The notes under the pieces were generated by a model. That model saw nothing but the letters and a program-made list of their open reading frames with translations, was not told the origin of the DNA and did no database searches. The position numbers were made by a program, and so were the translations under genes. From Ruania rhizosphaerae (GTDB lineage Bacteria; Actinomycetota; Actinomycetes; Actinomycetales; Beutenbergiaceae), in assembly GCF_009805705.1 (NCBI RefSeq), contig NZ_VSMB01000001.1:372001-436000 (forward strand): 64,000 nt of DNA, written 5' to 3'. Below, piece by piece: positions 1 through 8,964 of this stretch. Every line of letters begins with the position of its first letter. Positions within the stretch are counted from its first letter, which is position 1.

Positions 1-2
1 AG

Positions 3-623
3 GTCGGGGCCAGCCATGAGGTCGACACCCGTGGTTCCTCCTCGCGGGTGAAGCGGCTGCTGACGAACACCCACTACTCCTTCGGCGTGGTGGCCCAGTT
101 CTTCAACGTGGCCGCGCAGACCTGCATCTGGACCTTCACCATCACCTACGCCCGGGACCAGATCGGCGCCAGCCCCACGACGGCGAACTGGTGGTTGCAG
201 GCGAGCCTCATCGTGTTCCTCGTGTCGCGGTTCGCGATGGTGGCGCTGATGGGCAGGTTCGACTCGCGGATGCTGATGCTCGTCATGACCTGCCTCGGCG
301 TGGCGGGGTGCCTCGTGGCCGTAGCGGTGCCGGGCATGGTGGGGCTGGTGGCCGTGGTGGCGCTCTCGGCGTGCCTGTCGCTGTTGTTCCCCACGATCTA
401 CGGGATCGCACTGGAAGGCCTGGGCCACGACACCAAGTTCGGCGCCGCCGGCCTGGTGATGGCCATCGTGGGCGGTGCGACCGTGCCGCTGCTGCAGGGC
501 CAGTTGGTGGACTCGGTGGGCTCCGCGTTCTCCTACATCGTGCCCGCCGGGTGCTTCGTGGTGATCGTGGGCTACGCGATCTACACGCTACGGGCGCCGC
601 GGCCGATCCACGAGACGGGGTGA
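3..623 (+). CDS. L-fucose/sugar:H+ symporter, C-terminal part (gene starts upstream of window)
   Basis: The reading frame is open from the window edge, so this is the 3' part of a longer gene; the internal GTG at 48 is probably not the start. The roughly 206 visible residues hold about six hydrophobic segments of the C-terminal half of a major facilitator. They closely resemble the FucP branch (FHS family), with the motifs THYSFGVVAQFFNVAAQT, LFPTIYGIALEGLG and KFGAAGLVMAIVGGA. FucP carries fucose and related sugars with protons across the inner membrane. The substrate here cannot be fixed because the N-terminal half is missing. Family assignment is firm; the sugar is inference. Confidence 0.85.
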   Translation, partial: VGASHEVDTRGSSSRVKRLLTNTHYSFGVVAQFFNVAAQTCIWTFTITYARDQIGASPTTANWWLQASLIVFLVSRFAMVALMGRFDSRMLMLVMTCLGVAGCLVAVAVPGMVGLVAVVALSACLSLLFPTIYGIALEGLGHDTKFGAAGLVMAIVGGATVPLLQGQLVDSVGSAFSYIVPAGCFVVIVGYAIYTLRAPRPIHETG

Positions 624-786
624 CCGCAGACACGTGCGCCAGAGGCAATGGAGGCCTCATGCGCAGCACAGTGTTCCGGAACAACCGCACGCTCCTCAGG
701 CCCACGCGGGTTCCGGCGGGTGCCGGGCCTGGAGGTCGAGGACCGGCTCGCCTGATCCGCGACGCGCGATCTCCTTCCCTGGGCGA

Positions 787-846
787 AATTGCACGTCGAA
801 TTGGTTGCTGGCACCGTCGCCAGAACCGCCAATTCGACGTGTGATT
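787..846. repeat. Dispersed palindromic repeat, copy 1
   Basis: Left arm AATTGCACGTCGAATTGG (787-804) and right arm CCAATTCGACGTGTGATT (829-846) pair at 16 of 18 positions around a 24-nt loop. The element ends 4 bp from the stop codon of the YdeI-type gene on the minus strand. Nothing else was found in the 227-bp gap 624-850. Related copies lie at 5640, 18404, 18487 and 26188. No transposase is adjacent. Confidence 0.8.
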
Positions 847-850
847 CCAG

Positions 851-1450
851 TCAGCCAGGTGGCATGCGCTTCTGCGGATGCAATGTCTCGTGCCGGGCGA
901 GCATGGCGACGAGTTCGGCGATCTTGCGCTCCCGGGTCTGCTGCCGCTTGACGTTCTCCACCCGGTAGATCATCGCGAACCGGTTCGTCGAGGTGAGCAC
1001 CTCGAACATGGCCTGGGCGTCCGGGTTCGCGGCGATCGCCGCCGCCAGATCCTCCGGGACGACGGCGGTCGCCGGGCCCGCGTAGGCCGACTCCCAGCGC
1101 CCGTCCGCCTTCGCCTCCTCGACGGCGGCACGCCCGGCCGGGAGCATCTTGCCCTCGGCTTCCAAGCGCTCCACACGCCCAACGTTCTTGGCCGACCACC
1201 GGCTGCGCGGGCGACGCGGGGTGTAGCGCTGCAGGGACGTCTCGGCATCGCGGGACTTGGCCTGCCCGTCGATCCACCCGACGCAGAGCGCCTCGAGCAC
1301 CGCACTCTCGTAGTTCAGCGTGGTGACGTTGCCACCCTTCTTGCCCAGCACCAGCCAGACCCCGGGGGAGGTGTCGTGGTTCTCGATCAGCCATTCTCGC
1401 CAGGCGGCGGCGTCGGATACCAGGAGCTCGGGTAGCGGTGGCGCAGGCAT
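851..1450 (-). CDS. YdeI/OmpD-associated family protein
   Basis: The 199-aa protein shows the typical layout of the YdeI/OmpD-associated (bacteriocin-protection-like) family. Its features are an N-terminal WREWLIENHDTSPGVWLVLGK segment, the LCVGWIDGQ motif near residue 60, the RRPRSRWSAKN motif near 80, and a C-terminal helical part ending in an Arg/Lys-rich region. Members are small cytosolic proteins of uncertain biochemical role, linked in other bacteria to envelope stress or peptide resistance. The start is ATG with no Shine-Dalgarno; a TAGGCT -10 hexamer lies 6 nt upstream, so the mRNA is probably leaderless. The gene is monocistronic and its stop is bordered by the palindromic repeat at 787-846. 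Confidence 0.85.
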   Translation of the reverse strand: MPAPPLPELLVSDAAAWREWLIENHDTSPGVWLVLGKKGGNVTTLNYESAVLEALCVGWIDGQAKSRDAETSLQRYTPRRPRSRWSAKNVGRVERLEAEGKMLPAGRAAVEEAKADGRWESAYAGPATAVVPEDLAAAIAANPDAQAMFEVLTSTNRFAMIYRVENVKRQQTRERKIAELVAMLARHETLHPQKRMPPG

Positions 1451-1456
1451 GGCGGG

Positions 1457-1462
1457 AGCCTA
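1457..1462 (-). promoter_or_regulatory. -10 element of a leaderless promoter (YdeI gene)
   Basis: TAGGCT on the minus strand ends 6 nt before the ATG at 1450, and no ribosome-binding site is present. The same hexamer and spacing recur before the terC-type gene (23016-23021). Confidence 0.55.
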
Positions 1463-1557
1463 GCCTTCAGCACTGACGAGGGTGGCCCTGGTGTCGATCC
1501 GGGCCGTTCCCACGACACTCATCCCACCCTGGTCGCCGCACCCGAGCCGCCCCTGTG

Positions 1558-2265
1558 TCAGTCCTGGGTGAGGTCAGCCGGCGCTGACGACCAGATGCCC
1601 ACCAGCCGAGCCACCACCACCGTCAGGTACAGCGTCCCGACGACCGCCATGAAAGACCCCAGCGACCTCGCCCATGGCGATACGGGCAGGACATCCCCGT
1701 AGCCGAGCGTGGCAAGCGTGACGTAGGAGTAGTACAACGTCTGGTGCCAGCCCAGCGGCCCGCCATCTCCCTGTGGATCGGTGAAGCTGCCAGGAGCGAA
1801 GACCTCGAGCAGCGCGAAGCTCGCACCGAAGAACCCACCCAGCACCAGATATGCGGTGACCGCCACGAGGACGAGGTCCAGTCCTGGTGCAGACCTGCGA
1901 CGGAACACGAAACGCAGCAGGCCGTAGATCAGGGCAGCCATCGAGAGGGCGACGGAGATCAGCATGGCGACGGTCGCCGTCGTACTGTCCTGCTTCACCG
2001 AGAACCAGGCGCCACACACGAGGAAGATCCCGGTCACGGCCACCATCGGACCCACATGCTGGCCCTCATCACGCACGGTGAGGATGCCGAATCCGAGCAT
2101 GACGGCGTAGAGCACCATGTACACCACGGCCAGCCCGGGCCCGAGGGTAGTGATCGGGTAGCCGAACTGCAGCAGCACCACACAACCGAGCAGGATCGCC
2201 ACCCGGGCGCTACCAGATCGGCGGCCGGATCCCTCTCGCGGCGGGGACGAGGGCATGTGCGACAT
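1558..2265 (-). CDS. Two-pore-helix potassium channel family protein
   Basis: I chose the ATG at 2265 because AAAGGA precedes it by a good spacing; an upstream in-frame extension to 2352 has no such site and reads like non-coding sequence. The 235-aa protein has four or five N-terminal hydrophobic segments (about residues 18-130). A 2TM-pore unit of the Ion_trans_2 type follows, with the selectivity filter TLATLGYGDVLP near residue 185 and a final helix. It should form a tetrameric K+-selective channel in the plasma membrane. No cytosolic RCK/TrkA-N domain follows, so gating is unknown. It is divergent from the gene at 2384. Confidence 0.85.
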   Translation of the reverse strand: MSHMPSSPPREGSGRRSGSARVAILLGCVVLLQFGYPITTLGPGLAVVYMVLYAVMLGFGILTVRDEGQHVGPMVAVTGIFLVCGAWFSVKQDSTTATVAMLISVALSMAALIYGLLRFVFRRRSAPGLDLVLVAVTAYLVLGGFFGASFALLEVFAPGSFTDPQGDGGPLGWHQTLYYSYVTLATLGYGDVLPVSPWARSLGSFMAVVGTLYLTVVVARLVGIWSSAPADLTQD

Positions 2266-2383
2266 CGCGGCGGTCCTTTTCGTGGACGTGGTGGGCCAGG
2301 CGCCAATGTAGCGAGAGGACGGCTGCAGGACACAGGAAACGAGCATCACCACCGTCTCGATCGTCCCGTGCCACGATCAGACC

Positions 2384-3193
2384 ATGCTGATCTGTGCCAC
2401 CTGCGCGGTGGAGTACGACGAACCCGCCCCCGAGGCCTGCCCCATCTGCGCAGACGAACGCCAGTACCTGCCGGTCGGCGGGCAACGCTGGACCACCCTG
2501 ACCGAGCTGGCTGAGGCGGGCACCACGCTCACCTGGGCCGAGACCGAACCGGGCGTGCACGGCATCAGCACACGGGACGCCGTCGGGATCGGGCAGACCG
2601 CCCAGCTGGTGCGCGCCTCGCAGGGCTCGCTGCTGTGGGACCCGCCCGGCTTCTTGGACGCCGACGGCGTTGCCCGGGTTCGCGCACAGGGCCCGGTTCT
2701 CGCGGTGGCCGCCAGCCACCCGCACATGTTCGGCGTACAGGTGGAGTGGGCGCGGGCGCTCGATGCGCAGGTGCTGGTGGCCGAGGCGGATGCGATGTGG
2801 CTCGGCCGGATGGACGAGCGGCTGCGCTTCTGGTCCGGGACGCACGAGGTAGTGCCCGGGCTCACGCTGCACCAGGTGGGCGGGCACTTCGCCGGCTCGG
2901 CGGTGGCGTTATGGGCGCGGGGAGCCGAGGGCAAGGGGTTGCTGCTCACAGGGGACACCATCTTCCCCAACCCGGACCGGGCGTCGGTGGGGTTCCTGCG
3001 CAGCTACCCGAACAAGATCCCCCTCTCTGCTGCGGTGGTGGAGCGGATAGCCGCTCAGCTCGGGGACCTGGTCTTCGACCGGATCATCGGGAACTTCGGC
3101 AACGTGATCGACTCCGGCGGGCAGGAGGTGCTGCGACGATCGGCCGAGCGGCACATCGCGTGGGTTCGCGGGGATTTCGACCACCTCACCTGA
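2384..3193 (+). CDS. Metallo-beta-lactamase-fold protein with N-terminal zinc ribbon
   Basis: The 269-aa protein opens with a two-pair cysteine knuckle (CATC at 4-7, CPIC near 19-22) typical of a rubredoxin-like or zinc-ribbon segment. The body resembles a metallo-beta-lactamase-fold hydrolase: AASHPHMFG near residue 107 stands where HxHxDH is expected, followed by VGGHFAGS and LLTGDTIF. The first metal motif is degenerate: only one His pair is left and the Asp-His is lost. Activity may therefore be altered or absent. A CACGAT hexamer 6 nt before the ATG suggests a leaderless mRNA. The MerR promoter follows directly after its stop. Substrate unknown. Confidence 0.75.
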   Translation: MLICATCAVEYDEPAPEACPICADERQYLPVGGQRWTTLTELAEAGTTLTWAETEPGVHGISTRDAVGIGQTAQLVRASQGSLLWDPPGFLDADGVARVRAQGPVLAVAASHPHMFGVQVEWARALDAQVLVAEADAMWLGRMDERLRFWSGTHEVVPGLTLHQVGGHFAGSAVALWARGAEGKGLLLTGDTIFPNPDRASVGFLRSYPNKIPLSAAVVERIAAQLGDLVFDRIIGNFGNVIDSGGQEVLRRSAERHIAWVRGDFDHLT

Positions 3194-3198
3194 CCACC

Positions 3199-3229
3199 TT
3201 GCCCTGGAGTGCACTCCAGGGGTGACACT
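3199..3229 (+). promoter_or_regulatory. MerR-type promoter/operator of the merR gene
   Basis: A -35 TTGCCC (3199-3204) and a -10 GACACT (3224-3229) are 19 bp apart, the overlong spacing that MerR-family proteins correct by twisting DNA. The palindrome CCTGGAGTGCACTCCAGG (3203-3220) fills the spacer. The -10 lies 6 nt before the ATG at 3236, so the transcript is probably leaderless. The same design is repeated at 3669-3699. Confidence 0.8.
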
Positions 3230-3235
3230 AGGGTC

Positions 3236-3616
3236 ATGTCGCTCACCATCGCCGAGGCAGCCCAGCGACTCGGGCTCGCCGTGGACACCCTGCGCTACTA
3301 CGAGAAGGACGGTCTGCTGCTGCGGGCCGTCCCGCGCTCGAGTGCCGGGCACCGCCGCTACGGAGACGAGGACCTGCGCTGGATCGAGCTGATCACGCGA
3401 CTGCGAGCCACCGGGATGCCGATCCGGGAGGTGCGGCGATACGCCGACCTGGTCCGCGGCGGCACCGGGAATGAGCGGGAACGCCTGGAGTTGCTTCACG
3501 CCCACCGGGAGGCGGTACTCGCCCAGCTCGCCGAGGCGCAGACGCACCTGGCCGCGATTGAGTACAAGATCGATCTCTACACCGAACGGCTCGGGGCGGA
3601 GTACCTCTCCGCTTGA
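3236..3616 (+). CDS. MerR family transcriptional regulator
   Basis: The start is ATG 3236, not the in-frame ATG at 3209, because 3209 lies inside the operator and the -10 hexamer ends 6 nt before 3236. The 126-aa protein has the winged-helix DNA-binding domain (IAEAAQRLGLAVDTLRYYEK..GLL, then HRRYGDEDLRWIELI). A long C-terminal coiled-coil dimerisation helix follows (about residues 75-120). No effector-binding cysteines or extra ligand domain are present, so it belongs to the short MerR group often found beside aldo/keto reductases. Matching operators before itself and before the gene at 3707 suggest that it controls both. Confidence 0.9.
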   Translation: MSLTIAEAAQRLGLAVDTLRYYEKDGLLLRAVPRSSAGHRRYGDEDLRWIELITRLRATGMPIREVRRYADLVRGGTGNERERLELLHAHREAVLAQLAEAQTHLAAIEYKIDLYTERLGAEYLSA

Positions 3617-3668
3617 GCCCCGTGGAGGGTGCACCCCCGGCACCTCGCCGGCCGGTCAAGAGCGCCAC

Positions 3669-3699
3669 TTGACCTGGAGCGCGCTCCAGCGGCTTCACT
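3669..3699 (+). promoter_or_regulatory. MerR-type promoter/operator of the aldo/keto reductase gene
   Basis: A -35 TTGACC (3669-3674) and a -10 TTCACT (3694-3699) are separated by 19 bp holding the palindrome CTGGAGCGCGCTCCAG. This matches the operator at 3203-3220 as CCTGGAGYGCRCTCCAG. The -10 is 7 nt from the ATG at 3707, giving a leaderless message. It is the likely activation target of the adjacent MerR protein. Confidence 0.8.
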
Positions 3700-3706
3700 C
3701 GATTCC

Positions 3707-4705
<999 letters not shown>

Positions 4706-4834
4706 CGTCGTCCGGAGCGTTGATGCGGTCCGGAGCCTCGCATCACGCGGCTGACGTGCGTCGGTCCGCCCGCGATCGTCGGTCGCGCGTCCTGATCGCC
4801 TGACGCTGCAGAGCAGGGCTGACGCTCCTCAGCG

Positions 4835-4885
4835 GGTGCCACTTCTCGTCGCTCGGCGGGGGCGAGAGCGACGAGAGGTGGCACC
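4835..4885. terminator. Long hairpin between convergent genes
   Basis: Arms GGTGCCACTTCTCGTCGCTC (4835-4854) and GAGCGACGAGAGGTGGCACC (4866-4885) form a 20-bp stem with one G-T pair and an 11-nt loop. It lies between the ends of the aldo/keto reductase gene and the gene at 4924, so a two-way terminator is likely. No U-tract follows on either strand. Confidence 0.6.
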
Positions 4886-4923
4886 TACCGTCGTGGGCGC
4901 GGACCGCCGTCGGGCGATCTGGT

Positions 4924-5622
4924 CTACGGTTCGTAACTGGGCGCTGTCCGTGGGCCACTGCTGAGCTCGCCTGCGATCCGCTGCTCGAGCGCGTCGGTCG
5001 CAGCATCAGGCAGCACAAGCAGGCCCTCGAGCTCCTTGGTGGCTCGCCGGTAGGCGGACTGGCGCTCGGCCCGGGTGGCGCCAGCGTCATCCGCGAGCGC
5101 GAGGAGATTCTTCGCCCGGGTCAGCGCGACCCGTTCGGCCTCGGTGAAGTCGGAGGTGCGGCGGCGCTTGGCTTCCCGCTCGGCGATGTCGAAGGTGAGA
5201 CCGTACTCGCGGACCGCCTCGCGGTAGCGCGCGAGCGCCCGGGGATCGCGCAACGCGTCGGGGTCGTCCGGGCGCAGCCCGTCGGCGTCCCGCTTGGCCC
5301 GGTGGAAGTCGATCGTGACCTGCTCGCGCATGTCGGTCATCACGGGGAAGTCGATCAACTTGGCGACGTCGAGCTCGTAGTCGAGCCAACGGCGGTTAGT
5401 TTCGTCATGCTCGGCGAGCACCCGCTCGATCTCGCTGGTGCGCGCCTCCTCCGCCTCTTGGACAGCGAATCGCTCGGCGTTCTTGAGCTTCTGCAGCTCG
5501 ATCCTGTCCCGGCGGCGACGCTCGTCCCACTTCTGGGCTCCCTTGATCCAGCCACCGACCACCCCGCCGAGAGGGAAGACCAGCCACCAGTAGCCGCCGA
5601 CGAACTGCCAGAAGGAGTCCAC
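4924..5622 (-). CDS. Hypothetical membrane-anchored protein with charged helical domain
   Basis: I do not recognise a named family. With the GTG at 5622 as start the protein has 232 residues. One or two hydrophobic N-terminal segments (FWQFVGGYWWLVFPLGGVVGG) are followed by a highly charged, Arg/Glu-rich, probably coiled-coil region (about residues 28-90) and a helical C-terminal domain. The open frame extends upstream to 5787, but that stretch reads as low-complexity Arg/Pro sequence and crosses a repeat half-copy at 5640, so I leave it out. The gene is divergent from the restriction endonuclease gene and could share its promoter region. Confidence 0.6.
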   Translation of the reverse strand: MDSFWQFVGGYWWLVFPLGGVVGGWIKGAQKWDERRRRDRIELQKLKNAERFAVQEAEEARTSEIERVLAEHDETNRRWLDYELDVAKLIDFPVMTDMREQVTIDFHRAKRDADGLRPDDPDALRDPRALARYREAVREYGLTFDIAEREAKRRRTSDFTEAERVALTRAKNLLALADDAGATRAERQSAYRRATKELEGLLVLPDAATDALEQRIAGELSSGPRTAPSYEP

Positions 5623-5639
5623 CAGTCCAGGGTAGTCAC

Positions 5640-5661
5640 GAAATCGCACGATGATTTGGCT
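5640..5661. repeat. Dispersed palindromic repeat, half copy 2
   Basis: GAAATCGCACGATGATTTGG matches the left arm of the copy at 18404 (GAAATCGCACGTCGAATTGG) at 17 of 20 positions. No matching right arm is visible. It lies upstream of the GTG start at 5622 in the divergent intergenic region. Confidence 0.5.
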
Positions 5662-5799
5662 GCCGGCACGGGTGAATCGCCTGGCCGCGGGTGGTCCGGA
5701 CTCTCGCGGCGCGCACCGACAGCCTCGACCTGGGTGAGGAGTACGCGGATACTTGCGCTGCCGCCTGTCCTCTGCTGAGCTCAGCACGTGGAGTCATCG

Positions 5800-6675
5800 A
5801 TGGAGCGCGCACTTCGCGAACACATCATCGGCTGGGTGGTCGAACGGGCTGAAGCGAACGGCGGGTTCGTCTTCCGGGAGGAGCTCCTCTCCTTCCGCCA
5901 CAACGGTGAGAAACTTCCGGTGATCGACTACTCCCGCGGTATCCGCAATCCCCAGGCACTGTCCGCCACGTTGTCGATCGTCAGCTCGACCTCTGGCCCG
6001 TACGACGACGTCGAGTCCGACGACGGGCTTCTCCACTACGCCTACCGCTCCGGTGACCCGTGGTCCGGGGACAACCGGAAGCTCCGGGTCGCCTACGAGA
6101 CCGGAATGCCGCTGCTGCTCTTCCGCAAGGAGGTGCCGAATGTCTACACGCCGGTTGCTCCGGTGTACGTGGTGGACGACCGCCCGGACGAACGCGCCTT
6201 CGTGATCGCCCTGGACGAGTCGTTCCGCTTCTTCGCCGTGGATACTCTCTCGCAAGAGCAGCGCCGCTACGCCCAGCGGCTCGCGCGGCAGCGCCTCCAT
6301 CAACCGGCTTTCCGTACCCGGGTCCTGCTCGCCTACGAGACGCGGTGCACCGTGTGCCGACTGCACCACGGCTCACTCCTGGACGCGGCCCACATCCTTC
6401 CGGATGGCCATCCCGACGGCGCACCCACCGTGGACAACGGCCTCGCCATGTGCAAGATCCACCACGCCGCGTACGACCAGAACATGCTCGGTGTGTCCCC
6501 GGACTATCGGGTGCAGATCGCCTGGCGCCTCCTGGAAGAGCGGGACGGACCGATGCTCCGGCACGGGCTGCAGGAGATGCACGGGCAGACGCTGCATCTG
6601 CCCCGCCGTCCAAGGGATCGACCGCACCGCGCCCACCTGGAGAGCCGCTACAGGACATTCCTCCAGGGAGTCTGA
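5800..6675 (+). CDS. HNH restriction endonuclease of the ScoMcrA type (probable modified-DNA-dependent)
   Basis: ATG 5800 follows GGAG by 6 nt; an in-frame GTG at 5788 is the alternative. The 291-aa protein has an N-terminal domain of about 150 residues like the SRA-unrelated SBD of McrA-type enzymes. A C-terminal HNH nuclease follows: CxxC at 183-186, DAAH with H198, VDNGL with N213, and CKIHH at 218-222. ScoMcrA/SprMcrA relatives cut phosphorothioated or methylated DNA as type IV restriction enzymes. The DNA-binding specificity cannot be read here. It stands alone, with no dnd or methyltransferase genes nearby, as expected for a type IV enzyme. Confidence 0.78.
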   Translation: MERALREHIIGWVVERAEANGGFVFREELLSFRHNGEKLPVIDYSRGIRNPQALSATLSIVSSTSGPYDDVESDDGLLHYAYRSGDPWSGDNRKLRVAYETGMPLLLFRKEVPNVYTPVAPVYVVDDRPDERAFVIALDESFRFFAVDTLSQEQRRYAQRLARQRLHQPAFRTRVLLAYETRCTVCRLHHGSLLDAAHILPDGHPDGAPTVDNGLAMCKIHHAAYDQNMLGVSPDYRVQIAWRLLEERDGPMLRHGLQEMHGQTLHLPRRPRDRPHRAHLESRYRTFLQGV

Positions 6676-6682
6676 CGGGTCG

Positions 6683-6723
6683 GCGCCGGAGGTGGCGAGC
6701 ACAACGGCTGCCACCTCCGGCGC
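6683..6723. terminator. Bidirectional terminator hairpin
   Basis: GCGCCGGAGGTGGC (6683-6696) and GCCACCTCCGGCGC (6710-6723) form a perfect 14-bp stem with a 13-nt loop. It lies between the convergent restriction gene and the sugar-binding protein gene. Confidence 0.75.
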
Positions 6724-6740
6724 GCAGGCCTCCGGTCGGC

Positions 6741-8069
6741 CTACTGCCCCAGTTGGTTCTGCAGGTCTTGCTGCGCCTGGTCCAGTGCCTCCTGGGCCGG
6801 GACACCGTTCTCGAAGATCTCGGTCAAGGTCACGGTCGTGAACTGGTTGTCCACCGACGGGAGATCCGGGTTGGTGAATCCCTCGAAGTGCCCGATCTCT
6901 CCCTGCACCTCATTGAGGACGTCGAAGAGGTTCGTCTGGAAGTACTCGTTGAACTTATTGTCCTCGGCGTGCGTGACTTCCTCGTCTTCCCAGACGGACA
7001 TGTTCACCGGGTCGAAGCCGAGTTCCTCCCACACGGCGACATTCGCCTCCGGCGAGAGCTTCGCGAAGGCGAGCCAATCCGCCGCGATCTCGCTGTTGGG
7101 CGAGGCGGCAGGCACCGACGTTCCGGTGCCACCGGCCCCGATGGTGGACACCTCGGCGCCCTCCACAACGGGTGCGGGCGCAATCGCCACGTCACCGGCC
7201 AGATCAGGCATGTAGTCGACGAATCGCGAGGTGTACCAGGCCGGGTAGACGATCGCAGCAACATCGCCGTCATTGATGGCCCCGTACGCCTCCTCGCTGT
7301 CCGGGCTCCCACCCGGGATCGTCGAGGTCGCTCCCGCCTGCTGCATCTGCTGCTCCAGTTCGAGCGCCTGCACCACCTCGGGACTGTTCACGGCGACGTT
7401 GCCGTCGTCTGCGAACAGGTTCCCTCCGAGCTGGGCAACGATCAACGGCTCGGTGAACATCACCTCGGTGCTCGCCACACCGAAGGCATTGCCAGTCTCG
7501 GCGTTGTAGGTCTCACCGGCCTCCTGGAAGTCGTCCCAGGTCTCGATCGTCGTGTAGTCGATCCCGGCCTCCTCCAGCAGGGCCGTGTTGTAGAACGCCA
7601 CGAATGCGCCGACGTGAGTCGGGTACCCGTAGATGACGCCGTCCCGGCTGTACAGATCCAACCGAGCCTCGACGACGTCGTCTCGGTACGGCTCAGCCGC
7701 CTCACCGAGATCCGCCAACGGCGGATTCGATCCCTGCACGAAGTTCGAGAACTGGTTGACCTCGATATCGACGACATCCGGCAGCCCGGAGCCGGAGTTC
7801 ACGGCCAGCTGCAGCTTGTTGTGCATGTCGTCGTAGGGGTAGACGGTCACCTCAAGGTTGATCTCGCGATCGGGGTTCTCCTCGTTCCACCGCTCCGCCA
7901 TCTCCTCGTAGTAGGTCCCGTGCAACTCGGCGAACACCCACATGTCCAGGGTCGTACGACCGTCCTCGCCGGGCCCGCCGTCATCTCCATCGCCGCCGCT
8001 GCAGGCAGCAAGCATGAGGCCGGCAGCTCCCACCGCCGCGAGGGCTCCCATTCTGCGTGATCTTGTCAT
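6741..8069 (-). CDS. ABC sugar transporter, substrate-binding lipoprotein
   Basis: ATG 8069 is preceded by GGAGAG at proper distance; the in-frame ATG at 8081 lacks a site. The 442-aa protein starts with RSRR, a hydrophobic stretch and the lipobox LAAC (Cys about residue 22), so it is exported and lipidated. The body is a family-1 extracellular solute-binding protein (DMWVF near the start, LPDVVDIE, YPTHVGAFVAFYNTALLEEAGI). It delivers a sugar or oligosaccharide to the two permeases encoded just upstream on the same strand. No ATPase is encoded in this cluster, so a shared MsiK-like ATPase elsewhere is likely. Confidence 0.93.
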   Translation of the reverse strand: MTRSRRMGALAAVGAAGLMLAACSGGDGDDGGPGEDGRTTLDMWVFAELHGTYYEEMAERWNEENPDREINLEVTVYPYDDMHNKLQLAVNSGSGLPDVVDIEVNQFSNFVQGSNPPLADLGEAAEPYRDDVVEARLDLYSRDGVIYGYPTHVGAFVAFYNTALLEEAGIDYTTIETWDDFQEAGETYNAETGNAFGVASTEVMFTEPLIVAQLGGNLFADDGNVAVNSPEVVQALELEQQMQQAGATSTIPGGSPDSEEAYGAINDGDVAAIVYPAWYTSRFVDYMPDLAGDVAIAPAPVVEGAEVSTIGAGGTGTSVPAASPNSEIAADWLAFAKLSPEANVAVWEELGFDPVNMSVWEDEEVTHAEDNKFNEYFQTNLFDVLNEVQGEIGHFEGFTNPDLPSVDNQFTTVTLTEIFENGVPAQEALDQAQQDLQNQLGQ

Positions 8070-8097
8070 TGTTCTCTCCATTTCTGTTTCATGGTCA

Positions 8098-8964
8098 TCA
8101 GCCCTTGAGGGCTCCGGCTGTCATCCCTGCCACGAAAAATCGTTGGAACAGCAGGAACAGGACGAGGATCGGTATCAAGGAAAAGAACGCTCCGATGATG
8201 AGAAGTTCATAGTTGTTCGCGTGCGGAGTGAGCAGAGTGTTCAGACCGATCGGCAAGGTGAATTTCTCCGCGGAGCGCAGAACGAGCAACGGCCAGAGAA
8301 AGTTGTTCCAGATGATCATGCCGTTGAGGATCGCCATCGCTGCCACCGCTGGCATCGAGATCGGGAGCACGAGCCGGAAGAAGATGCCGAACTCAGTCAC
8401 ACCGTCGACACGTCCCGCCTCCAAGAGCTCCTTCGGGATGCCGAGGAAGTACTGCCGGAAGAAGAAGATCGTGACCGCCGCGGCCAGGAAGGGCAAGACG
8501 ATCACTGCGTACGAATCGGCCAACCCAAAATCGTTGACCAGAACGTAGAGCGGCAACATCATCATTTCGAACGGCACTGTCATCAACAGGAGGACCGCAA
8601 CGAACCCGGCGTTCTTTCCTTTGAAGTCGTACATGGCGAAGCCGTAGGCGACGAACGAGCTCACGAGCAACGTCCCCGCGACTTGTGCGATCGTGAGTCC
8701 TAGCGTGTTCGCGAACCATCGGAAGTACAGCCCCGAGTCCGTGAACAGCATGACGTAGTTGTCCAGTGACAGTTCGCTGAGGTCGACATCCAGCGTCACG
8801 CCGTTGCGAATGATGGCGTTTCCATCCTGAAACGTGCCGACGAAGATGGCGACCAGCGGCACAAGGACGATCAGCGCGATCGAGATCAGAAATACCGCTT
8901 GGATCGCGACAAAGAGCCGACGAGGAAGCACATGCCGAGAACGCGCCATGGTCCGGTTGCTCAT
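8098..8964 (-). CDS. ABC sugar transporter permease, MalG type
   Basis: The 288-aa membrane protein has six hydrophobic segments and the EAA-loop signature (KELLEAGRVDGVTEFGIFFRLVLPISMPAVAA) that contacts the ATPase. Its ATG overlaps the stop of the upstream permease gene as ATGA, giving translational coupling. It forms the membrane channel with the MalF-type partner for the sugar captured by the lipoprotein at 6741-8069. Confidence 0.94.
   Translation of the reverse strand: MSNRTMARSRHVLPRRLFVAIQAVFLISIALIVLVPLVAIFVGTFQDGNAIIRNGVTLDVDLSELSLDNYVMLFTDSGLYFRWFANTLGLTIAQVAGTLLVSSFVAYGFAMYDFKGKNAGFVAVLLLMTVPFEMMMLPLYVLVNDFGLADSYAVIVLPFLAAAVTIFFFRQYFLGIPKELLEAGRVDGVTEFGIFFRLVLPISMPAVAAMAILNGMIIWNNFLWPLLVLRSAEKFTLPIGLNTLLTPHANNYELLIIGAFFSLIPILVLFLLFQRFFVAGMTAGALKG

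Noticed and set aside
5623-5787. N-terminal extension of the hypothetical membrane protein
   Set aside because: Reads as Arg/Pro/Ser noise, crosses a repeat half copy and has no ribosome site; GTG 5622 gives a normal membrane start.
6060-8060. A 666-codon plus-strand frame overlapping the sugar-binding protein gene
   Set aside because: Shadow of high-GC coding on the other strand; no motif, no ribosome site, and the minus-strand gene is a clear lipoprotein.
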